Shown here: one piece after another, positions 1 through 8,508 of the stretch
Layout: every line of letters begins with the position of its first letter
Numbering within the stretch: position 1 is the first letter of the stretch
NCBI RefSeq assembly: GCF_904067045.1
Contig: NZ_CAJFDC010000014.1
Span: forward strand, 186,001-250,000
From: Pseudomonas sp. FEN
Lineage (GTDB): Bacteria > Pseudomonadota > Gammaproteobacteria > Pseudomonadales > Pseudomonadaceae
DNA length: 64,000 bases
Direction: 5' to 3'
Translations under genes and position numbers: made by a program
Notes under the pieces: model-generated
Databases searched by the model: none
What the model was told of the DNA's origin: nothing
The model's input: the letters and a program-made list of their open reading frames with translations, nothing else

Positions 1-623
1 CCCGTCTCAACGGCCTGCTCAACCTGGTGCTGGGCCTGGCGGCGCTGGCGGCGTTGGTGTATTTCCAGATCAAGCAGCCGTTCTACGATAACGAGCCGCT
101 GCACCTGACCCTGCTCTGCGTGTTCCTCGGCAGCTGGATTCTGGTCAACGCCCTGTCCGTGTTCAAGCCGCTGGCCTTCTGGGCCACCCCGGCGCTGGGC
201 ATGGGCATGCTGGTACTGTTGCTGCCGGCGGCGATGCCGAACGTCATCGTCCACAACAAGATGCCGGACCAGTTCATCGCCCACCATGCCGAGGAACTGA
301 GCCAGAGCCGGCATTTCCTGAGCAACGACCTGGGCGCCGCTTCCGCATTGGCCTGGCGCATGAAACGCAGCGACATCACCCTCTACAATACCCAGGGTGA
401 ACTGCAGTACGGCCTGGGCTATCCCGAGGCCGCGGGTCGCAGCCAGGACCTGAGCCAGATCCAGGCCTGGATGGACAACGCCCGCCGCGAAGGCCAGGTC
501 GGCGTGGTGATGCGCGTCAAGGATCAGGACGAACTGCATGAGATCGACCTGCTGCCCAAGGATCATGTTCGCTATGAAGAAGGCAACATGGTCATCCTGA
601 TTTTCTCGAAGACCGCCCCATGA
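1..623 (+). CDS. arnT: ArnT, 4-amino-4-deoxy-L-arabinose transferase, C-terminal part
   Basis: The reading frame is open from the left edge (first full codon at base 3) to a TGA at 621-623, so about 206 C-terminal residues are visible and the start is outside the window. Two or three hydrophobic segments are followed by a soluble tail containing NVIVHNKMPDQF and ending in VILIFSKTAP, the layout of ArnT's C-terminal periplasmic domain. ArnT is an inner-membrane GT83 enzyme that moves L-Ara4N from undecaprenyl phosphate to lipid A, giving polymyxin resistance. Its stop overlaps the arnE start (ATGA), and arnF and ugd follow, which fixes the assignment even though the catalytic N-terminus is not visible. 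Confidence 0.9.
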   Translation, partial: RLNGLLNLVLGLAALAALVYFQIKQPFYDNEPLHLTLLCVFLGSWILVNALSVFKPLAFWATPALGMGMLVLLLPAAMPNVIVHNKMPDQFIAHHAEELSQSRHFLSNDLGAASALAWRMKRSDITLYNTQGELQYGLGYPEAAGRSQDLSQIQAWMDNARREGQVGVVMRVKDQDELHEIDLLPKDHVRYEEGNMVILIFSKTAP

Positions 624-964
624 CCCTGATGTTGTTGCTCAGCGCCTGCCTGTTGACCTGCCTGGGCCAGGTCGCCCAGAAGTTCGCCGTCGAAAGCTGG
701 CGCGGCCCGTCCCTGGGCATGCTGCATAAACTGCGCTCGCCCTGGCTGTGGCTGGCGCTGGCCAGCCTCGGTTTCGGCCTGCTGGTCTGGCTGCTGGTCC
801 TGCAACGGCTGGAAGTCGGGATTGCCTATCCGATGCTCAGCCTGAACTTTGTCCTGATCACCCTGGTGGCGCGCTACCTGTTCAAGGAGTCGATCGATAC
901 CCGCCATTGGTTGGGCGTGGCATTGATCATCGCCGGTGTGGTCCTTTTGGGGCGTCACGTATGA
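620..964 (+). CDS. arnE: ArnE, undecaprenyl-phosphate-L-Ara4N flippase subunit
   Basis: This 114-residue protein is nearly all membrane-embedded, with four hydrophobic helices and the small-multidrug-resistance-like fold expected of ArnE (usual length about 111-115). It starts with ATG overlapping the arnT stop and ends with TGA overlapping the arnF start, so translation is probably coupled through the operon. Together with ArnF it is thought to flip undecaprenyl-phosphate-L-Ara4N to the periplasmic face where ArnT uses it. The motif EVGIAYPMLSLNFV matches the EmrE-like second half of the family. Regulation by PmrAB/PhoPQ is known for arn operons, but the promoter lies outside this window. 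Confidence 0.92.
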   Translation: MTLMLLLSACLLTCLGQVAQKFAVESWRGPSLGMLHKLRSPWLWLALASLGFGLLVWLLVLQRLEVGIAYPMLSLNFVLITLVARYLFKESIDTRHWLGVALIIAGVVLLGRHV

Positions 965-1368
965 GCCAGGCTCGCGGTTTTACCCTGGCCACTGGCAGTG
1001 TCCTGCTGGTCAGCGGTGCCCAACTGGGCATGCGCTGGAGCATGACCCGCCTGCCGGAACCGGCGCAATGGCTGGACGCGCTGATGACCCAGGACGTATC
1101 GTTGCTGGCATTGGCCGTGGTGGCCGGGTCGATTCTCGCCTACGCCCTGTCCATGCTGTGCTGGCTGGCCGCCTTGCGCGACCTGCCCCTGGGTCGGGCC
1201 TACTCGTTGCTCAGCGTGAGTTACGCGCTGGTCTACCTGTTGGCCGCCGGGCTGCCGTTTTTCAATGAAAGCTTCAGTCTTTCAAAATCGCTGGGAGTGG
1301 CCCTGGTCATTCTCGGTGTGTTAACGATCAACTCTCCACGTATACCCCGTCCTAGGGACTCCGTATGA
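961..1368 (+). CDS. arnF: ArnF, undecaprenyl-phosphate-L-Ara4N flippase subunit
   Basis: This is a 135-residue four-helix membrane protein. I chose the ATG at 961 because it overlaps the arnE stop; a longer in-frame extension upstream runs through arnE in another frame and is not credible. The segments LPLGRAYSLLSVSYALVYLLA and SLGVALVILGVL resemble the EmrE/ArnF pattern, with a charged C-terminal tail (PRIPRPRDSV). It is the heterodimer partner of ArnE in the L-Ara4N flippase. The stop TGA at 1366-1368 overlaps the ATG of ugd at 1365. Confidence 0.92.
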   Translation: MSQARGFTLATGSVLLVSGAQLGMRWSMTRLPEPAQWLDALMTQDVSLLALAVVAGSILAYALSMLCWLAALRDLPLGRAYSLLSVSYALVYLLAAGLPFFNESFSLSKSLGVALVILGVLTINSPRIPRPRDSV

Positions 1369-2726
1369 AAATCAGCGTAATTGGTAGCGGTTATGTCGGT
1401 CTGGTGCAGGCGACTGTGCTGGCCGAAGTCGGTCATGATGTCGTCTGCATGGACGTCGACCAGAACAAGATCGACTTGCTGCGCAAAGGCCACATCCCCA
1501 TCTTCGAACCAGGGCTGGAGACCATGGTCAAGACCAACCTGGAAAGCGGTCGCCTGCATTTCACCAGCGACGAAAAGCTGGCGATCGAGCATGGCCAGGT
1601 GCTGTTTATCGCCGTCGGCACGCCGTCGGACGAAGACGGTTCGGCTGACCTCAAGTACGTCCTCTCGGTAGGCGACGCCGAGGTCCGCCACCGCGTCGAG
1701 CCGCTGATCCTGGTGGAAAAATCCACCGTTCCGGTCGGCACCGGCGACACCCTGCGCGCGCATATCCAGGCCGCCCTGGACAAAGTCGGCCGCAGCCTGG
1801 AATTCGATATCGTCTCCAACCCGGAATTCCTCAAGGAAGGTTCGGCGGTGGAAGACTGCCGTCGCCCGGACCGGATCGTCATCGGTTGCGAGCGCGAAGA
1901 AGTGCGCGAAGTCATGCGCGACCTCTATGCGCCGTTCAACCGCAACCATGATCGCATCATGTTCATGGACCTGCGCAGCGCCGAGCTGACCAAGTACGCC
2001 GCCAACTGCATGCTGGCGACCAAGATCAGCTTTATCAACCAGATCGCCGAATTGGCCGAACACCTGGGCGCGGACATCGAAGCCGTGCGCATGGGCATCG
2101 GCGCCGACCAGCGCATCGGTTACCACTTCATCTACCCGGGCTGCGGCTACGGCGGCTCGTGCTTCCCCAAGGACATGCGCGCCCTGATCCACAGCGCCCA
2201 GGCGGCCAACTGCTCGAGCGACCTGCTGCAAGCGGTCGAGGCGATCAACGAGCGCCAGAAGTACAAGCTGTTCGACCGTCTGACCGCGTTCTACAAGGGC
2301 GACCTGAAAGGCAAGACCTTCGCCCTCTGGGGCCTGGCCTTCAAACCCAACACCGACGACATGCGTGACGCACCGAGCCGCGTGCTGATGGAAGCCCTGT
2401 GGGCGGCCGGCGCACAGGTTCGCGCGTTCGACCCGGAAGCCATGCAGGAAACCCAGCGCATCTACCCGGATGAGCCAGGCCTGTCGCTGATGGGCACGCC
2501 GGAATCGGCACTGGTCGGCGCCGATGCGTTGATCATCTGCACCGAGTGGCAACAGTTCAAGGCGCCGGACTTCGATCTGATCAAGCAGCGTCTAAAGGCG
2601 CCGGTGATCTTCGACGGCCGTAACCTGTTCGACGCCAACCGCATGCAGCGCAAGGGTTTCACCTACTTTGCGATCGGTCGCGGCGCCTCGCTGGACCTGC
2701 CGGTGACCCGCTACGGCCAGGAGTGA
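1365..2726 (+). CDS. ugd: UDP-glucose 6-dehydrogenase
   Basis: This 453-residue enzyme oxidises UDP-glucose to UDP-glucuronate with 2 NAD+, the first committed precursor for L-Ara4N (UDP-GlcA is then used by ArnA). The N-terminal Rossmann motif GSGYVGL is at about residues 7-13, the nucleotide-binding domain continues through IAVGTPSDEDG (about 82-92), and the catalytic cysteine lies in GGSCFPKD (Cys266). The C-terminal UDP-binding domain includes WGLAFKPNTDD. The length matches bacterial Ugd. The start overlaps the arnF stop by 4 nt, so it is the last gene of the arn operon, a common Pseudomonas arrangement. Confidence 0.96.
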   Translation: MKISVIGSGYVGLVQATVLAEVGHDVVCMDVDQNKIDLLRKGHIPIFEPGLETMVKTNLESGRLHFTSDEKLAIEHGQVLFIAVGTPSDEDGSADLKYVLSVGDAEVRHRVEPLILVEKSTVPVGTGDTLRAHIQAALDKVGRSLEFDIVSNPEFLKEGSAVEDCRRPDRIVIGCEREEVREVMRDLYAPFNRNHDRIMFMDLRSAELTKYAANCMLATKISFINQIAELAEHLGADIEAVRMGIGADQRIGYHFIYPGCGYGGSCFPKDMRALIHSAQAANCSSDLLQAVEAINERQKYKLFDRLTAFYKGDLKGKTFALWGLAFKPNTDDMRDAPSRVLMEALWAAGAQVRAFDPEAMQETQRIYPDEPGLSLMGTPESALVGADALIICTEWQQFKAPDFDLIKQRLKAPVIFDGRNLFDANRMQRKGFTYFAIGRGASLDLPVTRYGQE

Positions 2727-2762
2727 CATCCTGATTGAGAATACCCTGGTTGAGCCTGAGCG

Positions 2763-2834
2763 GTGGGAGCGGGGCTTGCCCGCGAAGCTTTTAGCGGTCT
2801 CAAGGGCCTCTTCGCGGGCAAGCTCCGCTCCCAC
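2763..2834. repeat. REPIN-like inverted repeat, GTGGGAGC type
   Basis: A 72-bp palindromic element begins GTGGGAGC and ends GCTCCGCTCCCAC, with inner arms CTTGCCCGCGAAG / CTTCGCGGGCAAG. A near copy, including the central spacer GCTTTTAGCG, occurs at 16901-16971. This is the standard Pseudomonas REP doublet form. It lies between ugd and the glycosyltransferase gene and may act as a transcript-end structure. Confidence 0.85.
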
Positions 2835-2971
2835 AGGTTCGAGGGTGTTCTAGGGGTTTGGTGTCAGACAGTGATATCGGGCCTATCCGAGATAGACAAA
2901 CGACGCGGCCATTGCCCAATGACCGCGTTTTCGTTCCTAACGGGCTCGCCCGTTGTTTTAGGTCCACGGCC

Positions 2972-4573
2972 GTGACATTGACGTCCTCATCCCGAAATAC
3001 CCTGAATCGCCAATCCCTCGGCCTGGGCCTGGTGGCCCTGTTGCTGTTCATCGCCGGGGTCTATCAGCAAGCCGCCATCGGCTTCGACTCGCGCTTCGTG
3101 CTGTTCGCCGAGGAAATGCTGCGCCACGGTCCGAGTTTCTTTCCGACCACATATGGCGAGCCCTATCCGGACTATTCGGCATTTTCCACCCTGTTGATCT
3201 GGTTGCTGGCCCTGCCCTTCGGCACCGTCAACGCCTTCGCCGCCTGGCTGCCGAGCGCCCTGGCGTCGGCCTGGATCGTGGTGTTGATGTACCGGTTGGT
3301 GGCCCCTCATTCACCGCGCTGGGCGCTGCTGAGCATCGCCTTGCTGTTGTTGACCAACAACTTCCTGATCGAAACCCGTGCCGTTTCCCTCGACCAGATG
3401 CTGGCCGCCGTGTCACTGGCGGTGTTCTACCTGGGTTACGCGGCCAGATACTATGCCGCCCCAAGGCGCGCAATACTGCTCCTGGCGCTGCTGGTGCTGG
3501 GCTTTGCCATTCGCGGGCCGATGGGCCTGGTGATTCCCACCGGCATGCTGTGCAGCTTCTATCTGCTCAGCGGTCAGTGGCGCCGACTGTTCGTGTTTGG
3601 CTTCCAGGCCCTGTTCCTGCTGGCGGCCTGTATCGGCCTGCTGTTGTGGCTGGCCTCGCTGGACGGCGGCCCGGCCTTTCTCCAGGAAGTGATCCACATG
3701 CAGTTCACCGGCCGCATGGACGGCACGGCGGGCTCCAGCGATACGCTGTATTACTTCAGCAGCGCCTTTGGCAATTACGCCTTGGCCTATCCGCTGGCGG
3801 TGCTGGTGCTGGTGGCCATCCTGGCGACCGGTCGCCAGCATCGTGGCCCGGCCTTGCAGTTGACCCTTTATGCGGTCGCGGCTGGCCTGATCGTGATGCT
3901 CGGCTTGTCCGTGCCCCAGGCGAAAAAGGCCCGCTATATCCTGCCGATGGTGCCCATGGCGGCGATCATCGCGGCCTATCCGTTCCAGGTCGCCCGGGGC
4001 CGTCTGTTCGCCTGGTTGCGCGGACTGATGCAGGGCCTGTGGCTGATACTGCCGGGCCTGCTGATCGGTGGGATGTTCATGTTGCATCGGCGCTTTCCTG
4101 AAGAACTGCCGACCCTGGGTGTTGCGCCCTACCTGGTCGGGGCCTTGCAGGTGATTGCCGTGGTGGCGCTGTTCAATGCCCGCTGGCGTGCGCTCGGGCT
4201 GGCCGGTTGCGCGGTTCTGGCACTGTGGAGCAGCTATATCCTGATCGTCGAGCCGACCGAACGCGTGGCCTACGACACCCGAGCCTTTACCCAGGCGACC
4301 CAGCAGTTGATGCGGCAGGATCCGGCGCCGCTGGTCATGCACGCGGTGGGTAAGGACGGACGGGCAATCAAGTTCATGGTCAATGCCGAGGGCGATCTGC
4401 GGCCGATCTTCACGGAAACGCCTGAGCAACTTCAGGCCGTGGCGCGACCGGCCTGGGTGATGATGGGCAAGAACAGTTATGAAGCACTGAAAGGCACGGC
4501 CATCGGTGATTTGACGCCGGTGCTCAGCCAGCGGTTCGACAAAAACGATTATGTGTTGCTGAAGCTGCCATAA
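2972..4573 (+). CDS. ArnT/PMT-like membrane glycosyltransferase
   Basis: The protein has many transmembrane helices (about 11-12) and the first periplasmic loop pattern of GT39/GT83-like lipid-linked sugar transferases (FDSRFVLFAEEMLRHG with acidic residues, then YPDYSAFSTLL). I chose GTG at 2972 (533 aa; start VTLTSSSRNTLNRQ) because upstream codons run through intergenic sequence and give no membrane or family-like residues; 2858 is the alternative. The C-terminus holds a small soluble domain (VMHAVGKDGRAIKF). It follows the arn operon after a 245-bp gap holding a REPIN, so it is probably a separate unit. It may modify lipid A or another envelope glycan; the acceptor and donor cannot be read from the sequence. 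Confidence 0.8.
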   Translation: MTLTSSSRNTLNRQSLGLGLVALLLFIAGVYQQAAIGFDSRFVLFAEEMLRHGPSFFPTTYGEPYPDYSAFSTLLIWLLALPFGTVNAFAAWLPSALASAWIVVLMYRLVAPHSPRWALLSIALLLLTNNFLIETRAVSLDQMLAAVSLAVFYLGYAARYYAAPRRAILLLALLVLGFAIRGPMGLVIPTGMLCSFYLLSGQWRRLFVFGFQALFLLAACIGLLLWLASLDGGPAFLQEVIHMQFTGRMDGTAGSSDTLYYFSSAFGNYALAYPLAVLVLVAILATGRQHRGPALQLTLYAVAAGLIVMLGLSVPQAKKARYILPMVPMAAIIAAYPFQVARGRLFAWLRGLMQGLWLILPGLLIGGMFMLHRRFPEELPTLGVAPYLVGALQVIAVVALFNARWRALGLAGCAVLALWSSYILIVEPTERVAYDTRAFTQATQQLMRQDPAPLVMHAVGKDGRAIKFMVNAEGDLRPIFTETPEQLQAVARPAWVMMGKNSYEALKGTAIGDLTPVLSQRFDKNDYVLLKLP

Positions 4574-4600
4574 CGCAGTCTTGTGGTGAGTTGAGAACTT

Positions 4601-4731
4601 GTGGCGAGCGGGCTTGCCCGCGCTCGGCTGCGAAGCAGTCGTAAACCCGGTTATTGCGGTCTGCCTGGCAGGTCGCATTCGCCGGTTTCAGGGGCGCTTC
4701 GCTCCCCAGCGCGGGCAAGCCCGCTCGCCAC
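4601..4731. repeat. REPIN, GTGGCGAGC type, copy 1
   Basis: A 131-bp inverted repeat with outer arms GTGGCGAGCGGGCTTGCCCGCGC and its complement, and inner partial palindromes around GCGAAGCAGTCG. The copy at 4873-5003 differs at only a few bases, which points to recent tandem duplication with the flanking 45-bp units. Confidence 0.85.
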
Positions 4732-4872
4732 ATAGATCTCAGCGAGACTTGAGATCTTATTCAAGCCTGCCTATCCATAGATCTCAGCGAGACTTGAGAT
4801 CTTATTCAAGCCTGCCTATCCATAGACCTCAGCCAAAATTGAGATCGCAGTCTTGTGGTGAGGTGAGAACTT

Positions 4873-5003
4873 GTGGCGAGCGGGCTTGCCCGCGCTCGGC
4901 TGCGAAGCAGTCGTAAACCCGATTATTGCGGTCTGCCTGGCAGGTTGCATTCGCCGGTTTCAGGGGCGCTTCGCCCCCCAGCGCGGGCAAGCCCGCTCGC
5001 CAC
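4873..5003. repeat. REPIN, GTGGCGAGC type, copy 2
   Basis: A near-identical copy of the element at 4601-4731, including flanking bases (CGCAGTCTTGTGGTGAG...). A third, half-length copy (5235-5280) abuts the lipase stop codon. The same family also occurs at 30978-31108 with a different centre. Confidence 0.85.
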
Positions 5004-5284
5004 ATAGATCTCAGCCAGACTTGTGATTTTATTCAAGCCTGCCTATGCATAGACCTCAGCCAGACTTGTGATCTTATTCAAGCCTGCCTATCCATAGATA
5101 TCAGCCAGACTTGAGATCTTATTCAAGCCTGCCTATCCATAGATCTCAGCCAGACTTGAGATCTTACTCAAGCCTGCCTACCCATAGATCTCAGCCAGAC
5201 TTGAGATCGCAGTCTTGTGGTGAGGTGAGAACTTGTGGCGAGCGGGCTTGCCCGCGCTCGGCTGCGAAGCAGTCGTAAACACCG

Positions 5285-7132
5285 TCAGGCAATCACCACG
5301 CTCGCCCCCTTCAGCACATCCAGCCCCACCCCCACCAGCGTCACCGAATCCACGCCGAAACTCAGCACGGTATCGTGCCCCACCACCCTGGCATGCTCCT
5401 GGATAGTGTGTCCCTGGGAATCGGCATACCCCATGAACACCAGTTTATCGGACGCCTGGAAGCCGATGATCTTGTCCTGGCCGAACGATCCGTTGAAGCC
5501 GTTGAACAGGAAGGTATTACCCCCACCCTTCGAGTCCATCAGGTCATTGCCGGCGCCACCGACAAACAGGTTGCCGCCCTTGGCCGCACCGATCAGGTGA
5601 TCGTCGCCGCCATTACCCAACAACCACTCTCCCGAAGACTTCGCGGTCAGGGTATCGGCGGCGTCACTGCCCACCTGCGAGTTGACATAACTCCCCTCTG
5701 ACAGACTCTGATTGCCCACCACATGGGCCACCTCCTTGTTGAAGAACACCAGGCTCGACTCCTTGCTGAGCAGCGTACCGATGTTCCGGGCAATGCTGAT
5801 CCCACCCTCGACATCACGGATATACAAGGTGCCGTGGCCGTCATTGGCGATATCGAAGCTGCCCAGGGATTTCTGCAGGTCAAAGGTGTTGTTACCCTTG
5901 CCGCCGAGGATGATGTTGTAGCCACCATCGTCCCGGAAGGTGTCGTTGCCGCCGCGCCCCTCGATGTAATCATTGCCATGGCCGCCCTTGAGCAGGTCAT
6001 TGGCATCGCTGCCGATGATGAAGGTGCTGCCGCCATGGGTTTCGGCATTGCGATTGAGGTCCTGCACCCAGGTCTTGTCCCGCGCCGGATCCGACAGGTT
6101 GGCAACGATAATGGTCGAGTCCTTGCTGGTCAGGTCATAGAACTGCGAGCCCGTGACGCGGTTCAGGCCATCGCCATAGGCCGTCGGCAGATGGGAGATC
6201 CAGGTGGCGACATTACCGATGGAGAACGGCAGCACATTCCAGGCATCGGAGGCGTAATGGTCGTTGAAACTGACGATGTTGTTGGTCGCCGAAGCCTTGT
6301 TCGCATCGTGCACGCCCAGGCTCGCCAGCGTCAGACTGGAGCCGTCGAGCACTCGGAATACCGGGTCGTTTTCATAACCGATGTTCAGTACCTGGGTACC
6401 CGGGCCGCTCTGGGTCGGTGAAGCGAAGGCGATGTAGTTGGCGTCCTGATAGAACCCGCCCCAATGGTCCTTGCTCAGGTCGGCCACGCTGTTGACCGCC
6501 AGCCCGCCCAGGCTGTGGCCGCTGACCAGCACATCCTTGCCGGAAAGACCATTGCTCGCGGCAAAGCCGGCGACACTCTTGAGCAGCCCGTCGAAGGCAT
6601 TGGCACTGTAGTTCTTCGCGTAATCCTTGGGCCCGATGGCTGCCAGCAAATCGTTGATCGCATCGCCGAGGGTGTCGCTGACCTCGCTTTCGCGCGGACC
6701 GCTGGTGCCGCGAAAAGACACGCCAATCTCCGTCAGATGCCCGCCAGCGTCGTATTTGCCGAGGATTTCCGCCTGCGCCGTGGTGTAGCCGGCCCTCTCG
6801 CCATAGAAAGTGCCGCGGGCGTCGGTCTTGCCGGCGTAACCCAGTTGCGCGGCACTGATGGGCGTCCAGCCAGCGGCCTTGACCGCCACCAGCGCGGCTT
6901 TCTCCGAGTCGGGGTTCCACGGCACTCCGGGAATGACCCCCTGGGCATCCGTGCCGCCGATCAGGGCCTTGACCAAGGTGGCCGGCAGGCCGAGGCCGAA
7001 GCCATTCTGCTGGTAGCCCACGGCAAAGCCGTTGTCGAGATTGTGATAGGCGTACAAGGTAATCGCCAGCGCATCGCCATACAGCGCTTTCGAAGCCTCG
7101 GCCCCGACGTTTTTATAGTCAAACACACCCAT
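5285..7132 (-). CDS. lipA: T1SS-secreted RTX lipase/polyurethanase (family I.3)
   Basis: This 615-residue secreted triacylglycerol lipase belongs to family I.3. I chose ATG at 7132 because it has a strong AAGGAGG site just upstream and gives the usual N-terminus MGVFDYKN. The nucleophile elbow GHSLGG is at about 205-210 (Ser207), with candidate acid Asp256 and base His314, close to the triad known for Pseudomonas MIS38 lipase. RTX nonapeptides occur around 373-400 and again near 520-550 (GGAGNDLMD), followed by an uncleaved C-terminal secretion signal ending VVIA. At 615 aa it matches the larger PueA/PueB-type enzymes rather than the 476-aa TliA. It is the last gene of the aprA-inh-aprDEF-lipA operon, so AprDEF is the likely exporter. 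Confidence 0.94.
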   Translation of the reverse strand: MGVFDYKNVGAEASKALYGDALAITLYAYHNLDNGFAVGYQQNGFGLGLPATLVKALIGGTDAQGVIPGVPWNPDSEKAALVAVKAAGWTPISAAQLGYAGKTDARGTFYGERAGYTTAQAEILGKYDAGGHLTEIGVSFRGTSGPRESEVSDTLGDAINDLLAAIGPKDYAKNYSANAFDGLLKSVAGFAASNGLSGKDVLVSGHSLGGLAVNSVADLSKDHWGGFYQDANYIAFASPTQSGPGTQVLNIGYENDPVFRVLDGSSLTLASLGVHDANKASATNNIVSFNDHYASDAWNVLPFSIGNVATWISHLPTAYGDGLNRVTGSQFYDLTSKDSTIIVANLSDPARDKTWVQDLNRNAETHGGSTFIIGSDANDLLKGGHGNDYIEGRGGNDTFRDDGGYNIILGGKGNNTFDLQKSLGSFDIANDGHGTLYIRDVEGGISIARNIGTLLSKESSLVFFNKEVAHVVGNQSLSEGSYVNSQVGSDAADTLTAKSSGEWLLGNGGDDHLIGAAKGGNLFVGGAGNDLMDSKGGGNTFLFNGFNGSFGQDKIIGFQASDKLVFMGYADSQGHTIQEHARVVGHDTVLSFGVDSVTLVGVGLDVLKGASVVIA

Positions 7133-7157
7133 GGTATTGCCTCCTTGCTGGTTGGAA

Positions 7158-8507
7158 TTATTGACGCACAAAGGCCTCATCGACCCTGGCCAGGTCGGTT
7201 TCGCGCAAGGTGCCCGCGTAGTAATGCAATTTGGTCCAGGCCATCAAATAGTCATAGCGCGCCTGGGCCAGGTCGCGCCGGGTGCTGTAGAGCTGCTGCT
7301 CGGCGTTGAGCGCATCAAGATTGACCCGCTCGCCGCCAAGGATGCTCTGCCTGGTCGACACCACCAGGGCTTCGGCCGAAGCCAGCGCCTTGCGATAAGC
7401 GCGCAACTTGCTCACCCCCGACAGGCAGGCACTGAACTGACGGCGCAGTTCGATCAGGGTTTCGCGGGTCTTGCCGTCCAGTTCGTATTCGGCCTGCTCC
7501 AGGTTGGCACTGGCCTGACGCACCGAAGCCGAAACCCCGCCGCCAGCGAACAATGGCACGTTGACCTCGAAACCGATGGTGTTGGTGTCGTAGCGCTGGT
7601 TGTAGGTATTGCCGCTGTCGGACTCGCTCTTGCGCACGCTGGCGTAGGCATTGAGCTTGGGCAGGTGCCCGGCGCGATTGCGCTCCACTTCGTAGCGGGC
7701 CACTTCCAGGGCCTGACGCTGGGATGCCAGGGTCGGATTGTTTTCCAGGGCCATGGCATGCCAGGAGTCGAAATTGGCCGGTTCCAGGGGAAACGACTGG
7801 AAAGCCTGGGCCAACGGCGCCAGTTCGGAAACATCCACCGAAGGCACGCCAATCAGGGCCCCCAGCTCGCGCAAGGCGGCGTCCTGCTCGTTACGCGCCT
7901 CGATTTCCTCGGCGGTGGCCAACTCGAAACGCGACTCGGCTTCGAGAATATCGGTACGCGTGCCCTCACCCTGGCGGAACAACTGCTCGTTCTGCTGGAA
8001 CTGCTCCTGATAGGCTTTCTTGCGCGCCTGGGCGATCTCGATCTGGTCCTGGGCAAACAACGCCTGGGTGTAATAACTCAGCACCCGCACCAGCAGTTCC
8101 TGGCTCTTGCCGCGAAAGGTTTCATCGGCGAACAGCGCCTGCGCCACGCCCTTGCGGTAGTTGGCGTAGGCTTCATAGTCGATCAGCGGTTGTTGCAGCA
8201 TCAGCGTGGAACCGGAGCTGGTGTAGCGACGGTCCTCGTCGGCGTTACCGCGTTCGTTGAGGTAGGTGGCCCGCGAATCGTTACGCCCCTGGTTGTAGTT
8301 GTAGGAAATCTTCGGCAGCAGGCCGGCCCGGCCAATGGCGCGGCTTTCCTGACCGGCATCGCGCTCCTTGAGTGCGCCGAGGAATACCGGATCGTTACGC
8401 AGCGCCTGCTCGTAAACCTGGAACGGCCCCATGGCCTGGCTGCCGGTGCTGACCAACAGGGACAGCGTTGCCGCGATCATCGACAGTGTCTTCATTCGGT
8501 GGAACAT
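7158..8507 (-). CDS. aprF: AprF/TliF, TolC-family outer membrane channel of the T1SS
   Basis: This is a TolC-type outer membrane protein of about 449 residues with a signal peptide (MKTLSMIAATLSLLVSTGSQA) and long alpha-helical repeats typical of the trimeric channel-tunnel (QALRNDPVFLGALKERDAG near the N-terminus). The ATG at 8507 directly follows the aprE stop (TAG, 8509-8511); the internal ATG at 8495 would give a cleaner signal peptide and may be the true start. It completes the AprD-AprE-AprF export apparatus for the serralysin and the lipase on either side. Confidence 0.92.
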   Translation of the reverse strand: MFHRMKTLSMIAATLSLLVSTGSQAMGPFQVYEQALRNDPVFLGALKERDAGQESRAIGRAGLLPKISYNYNQGRNDSRATYLNERGNADEDRRYTSSGSTLMLQQPLIDYEAYANYRKGVAQALFADETFRGKSQELLVRVLSYYTQALFAQDQIEIAQARKKAYQEQFQQNEQLFRQGEGTRTDILEAESRFELATAEEIEARNEQDAALRELGALIGVPSVDVSELAPLAQAFQSFPLEPANFDSWHAMALENNPTLASQRQALEVARYEVERNRAGHLPKLNAYASVRKSESDSGNTYNQRYDTNTIGFEVNVPLFAGGGVSASVRQASANLEQAEYELDGKTRETLIELRRQFSACLSGVSKLRAYRKALASAEALVVSTRQSILGGERVNLDALNAEQQLYSTRRDLAQARYDYLMAWTKLHYYAGTLRETDLARVDEAFVRQ

Positions 8508-8508
8508 C

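Larger units (their letters stand above)
4574..5280. repeat. Composite repeat block: 45-bp tandem units alternating with REPINs
   Basis: The 711-bp gap between the glycosyltransferase and the lipase gene holds no gene. Six full 45-bp units sit at 4734-4778, 4779-4823, 5006-5050, 5051-5095, 5096-5140 and 5141-5185, with partial units at 4824-4845 and 5186-5208. Each begins AGATCTCAGC and contains an inverted pair AGATCTCA/TGAGATCT (8-bp arms, 8-nt loop; some units carry mismatches). Between them lie two nearly identical segments (4574-4733 and 4846-5005) each carrying a GTGGCGAGC-type REPIN, and a truncated third copy (5209-5280) that stops 4 bp from the lipase stop codon. There are no variable spacers, so it is not a CRISPR array. 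Confidence 0.9.

Noticed and set aside
1233..2552. Long minus-strand open frame opposite ugd
   Set aside because: It lies wholly antisense to a certain gene, its product has no family pattern and it follows from the GC-rich third-position bias.
3413..4678. Long minus-strand open frame opposite the glycosyltransferase
   Set aside because: Antisense to a well-supported membrane protein; the product is rich in Gln, His and Arg, typical of shadow frames.
4734..5208. CRISPR-like array
   Set aside because: The 45-bp units are directly joined with no variable spacers, and there is no cas gene or leader nearby.
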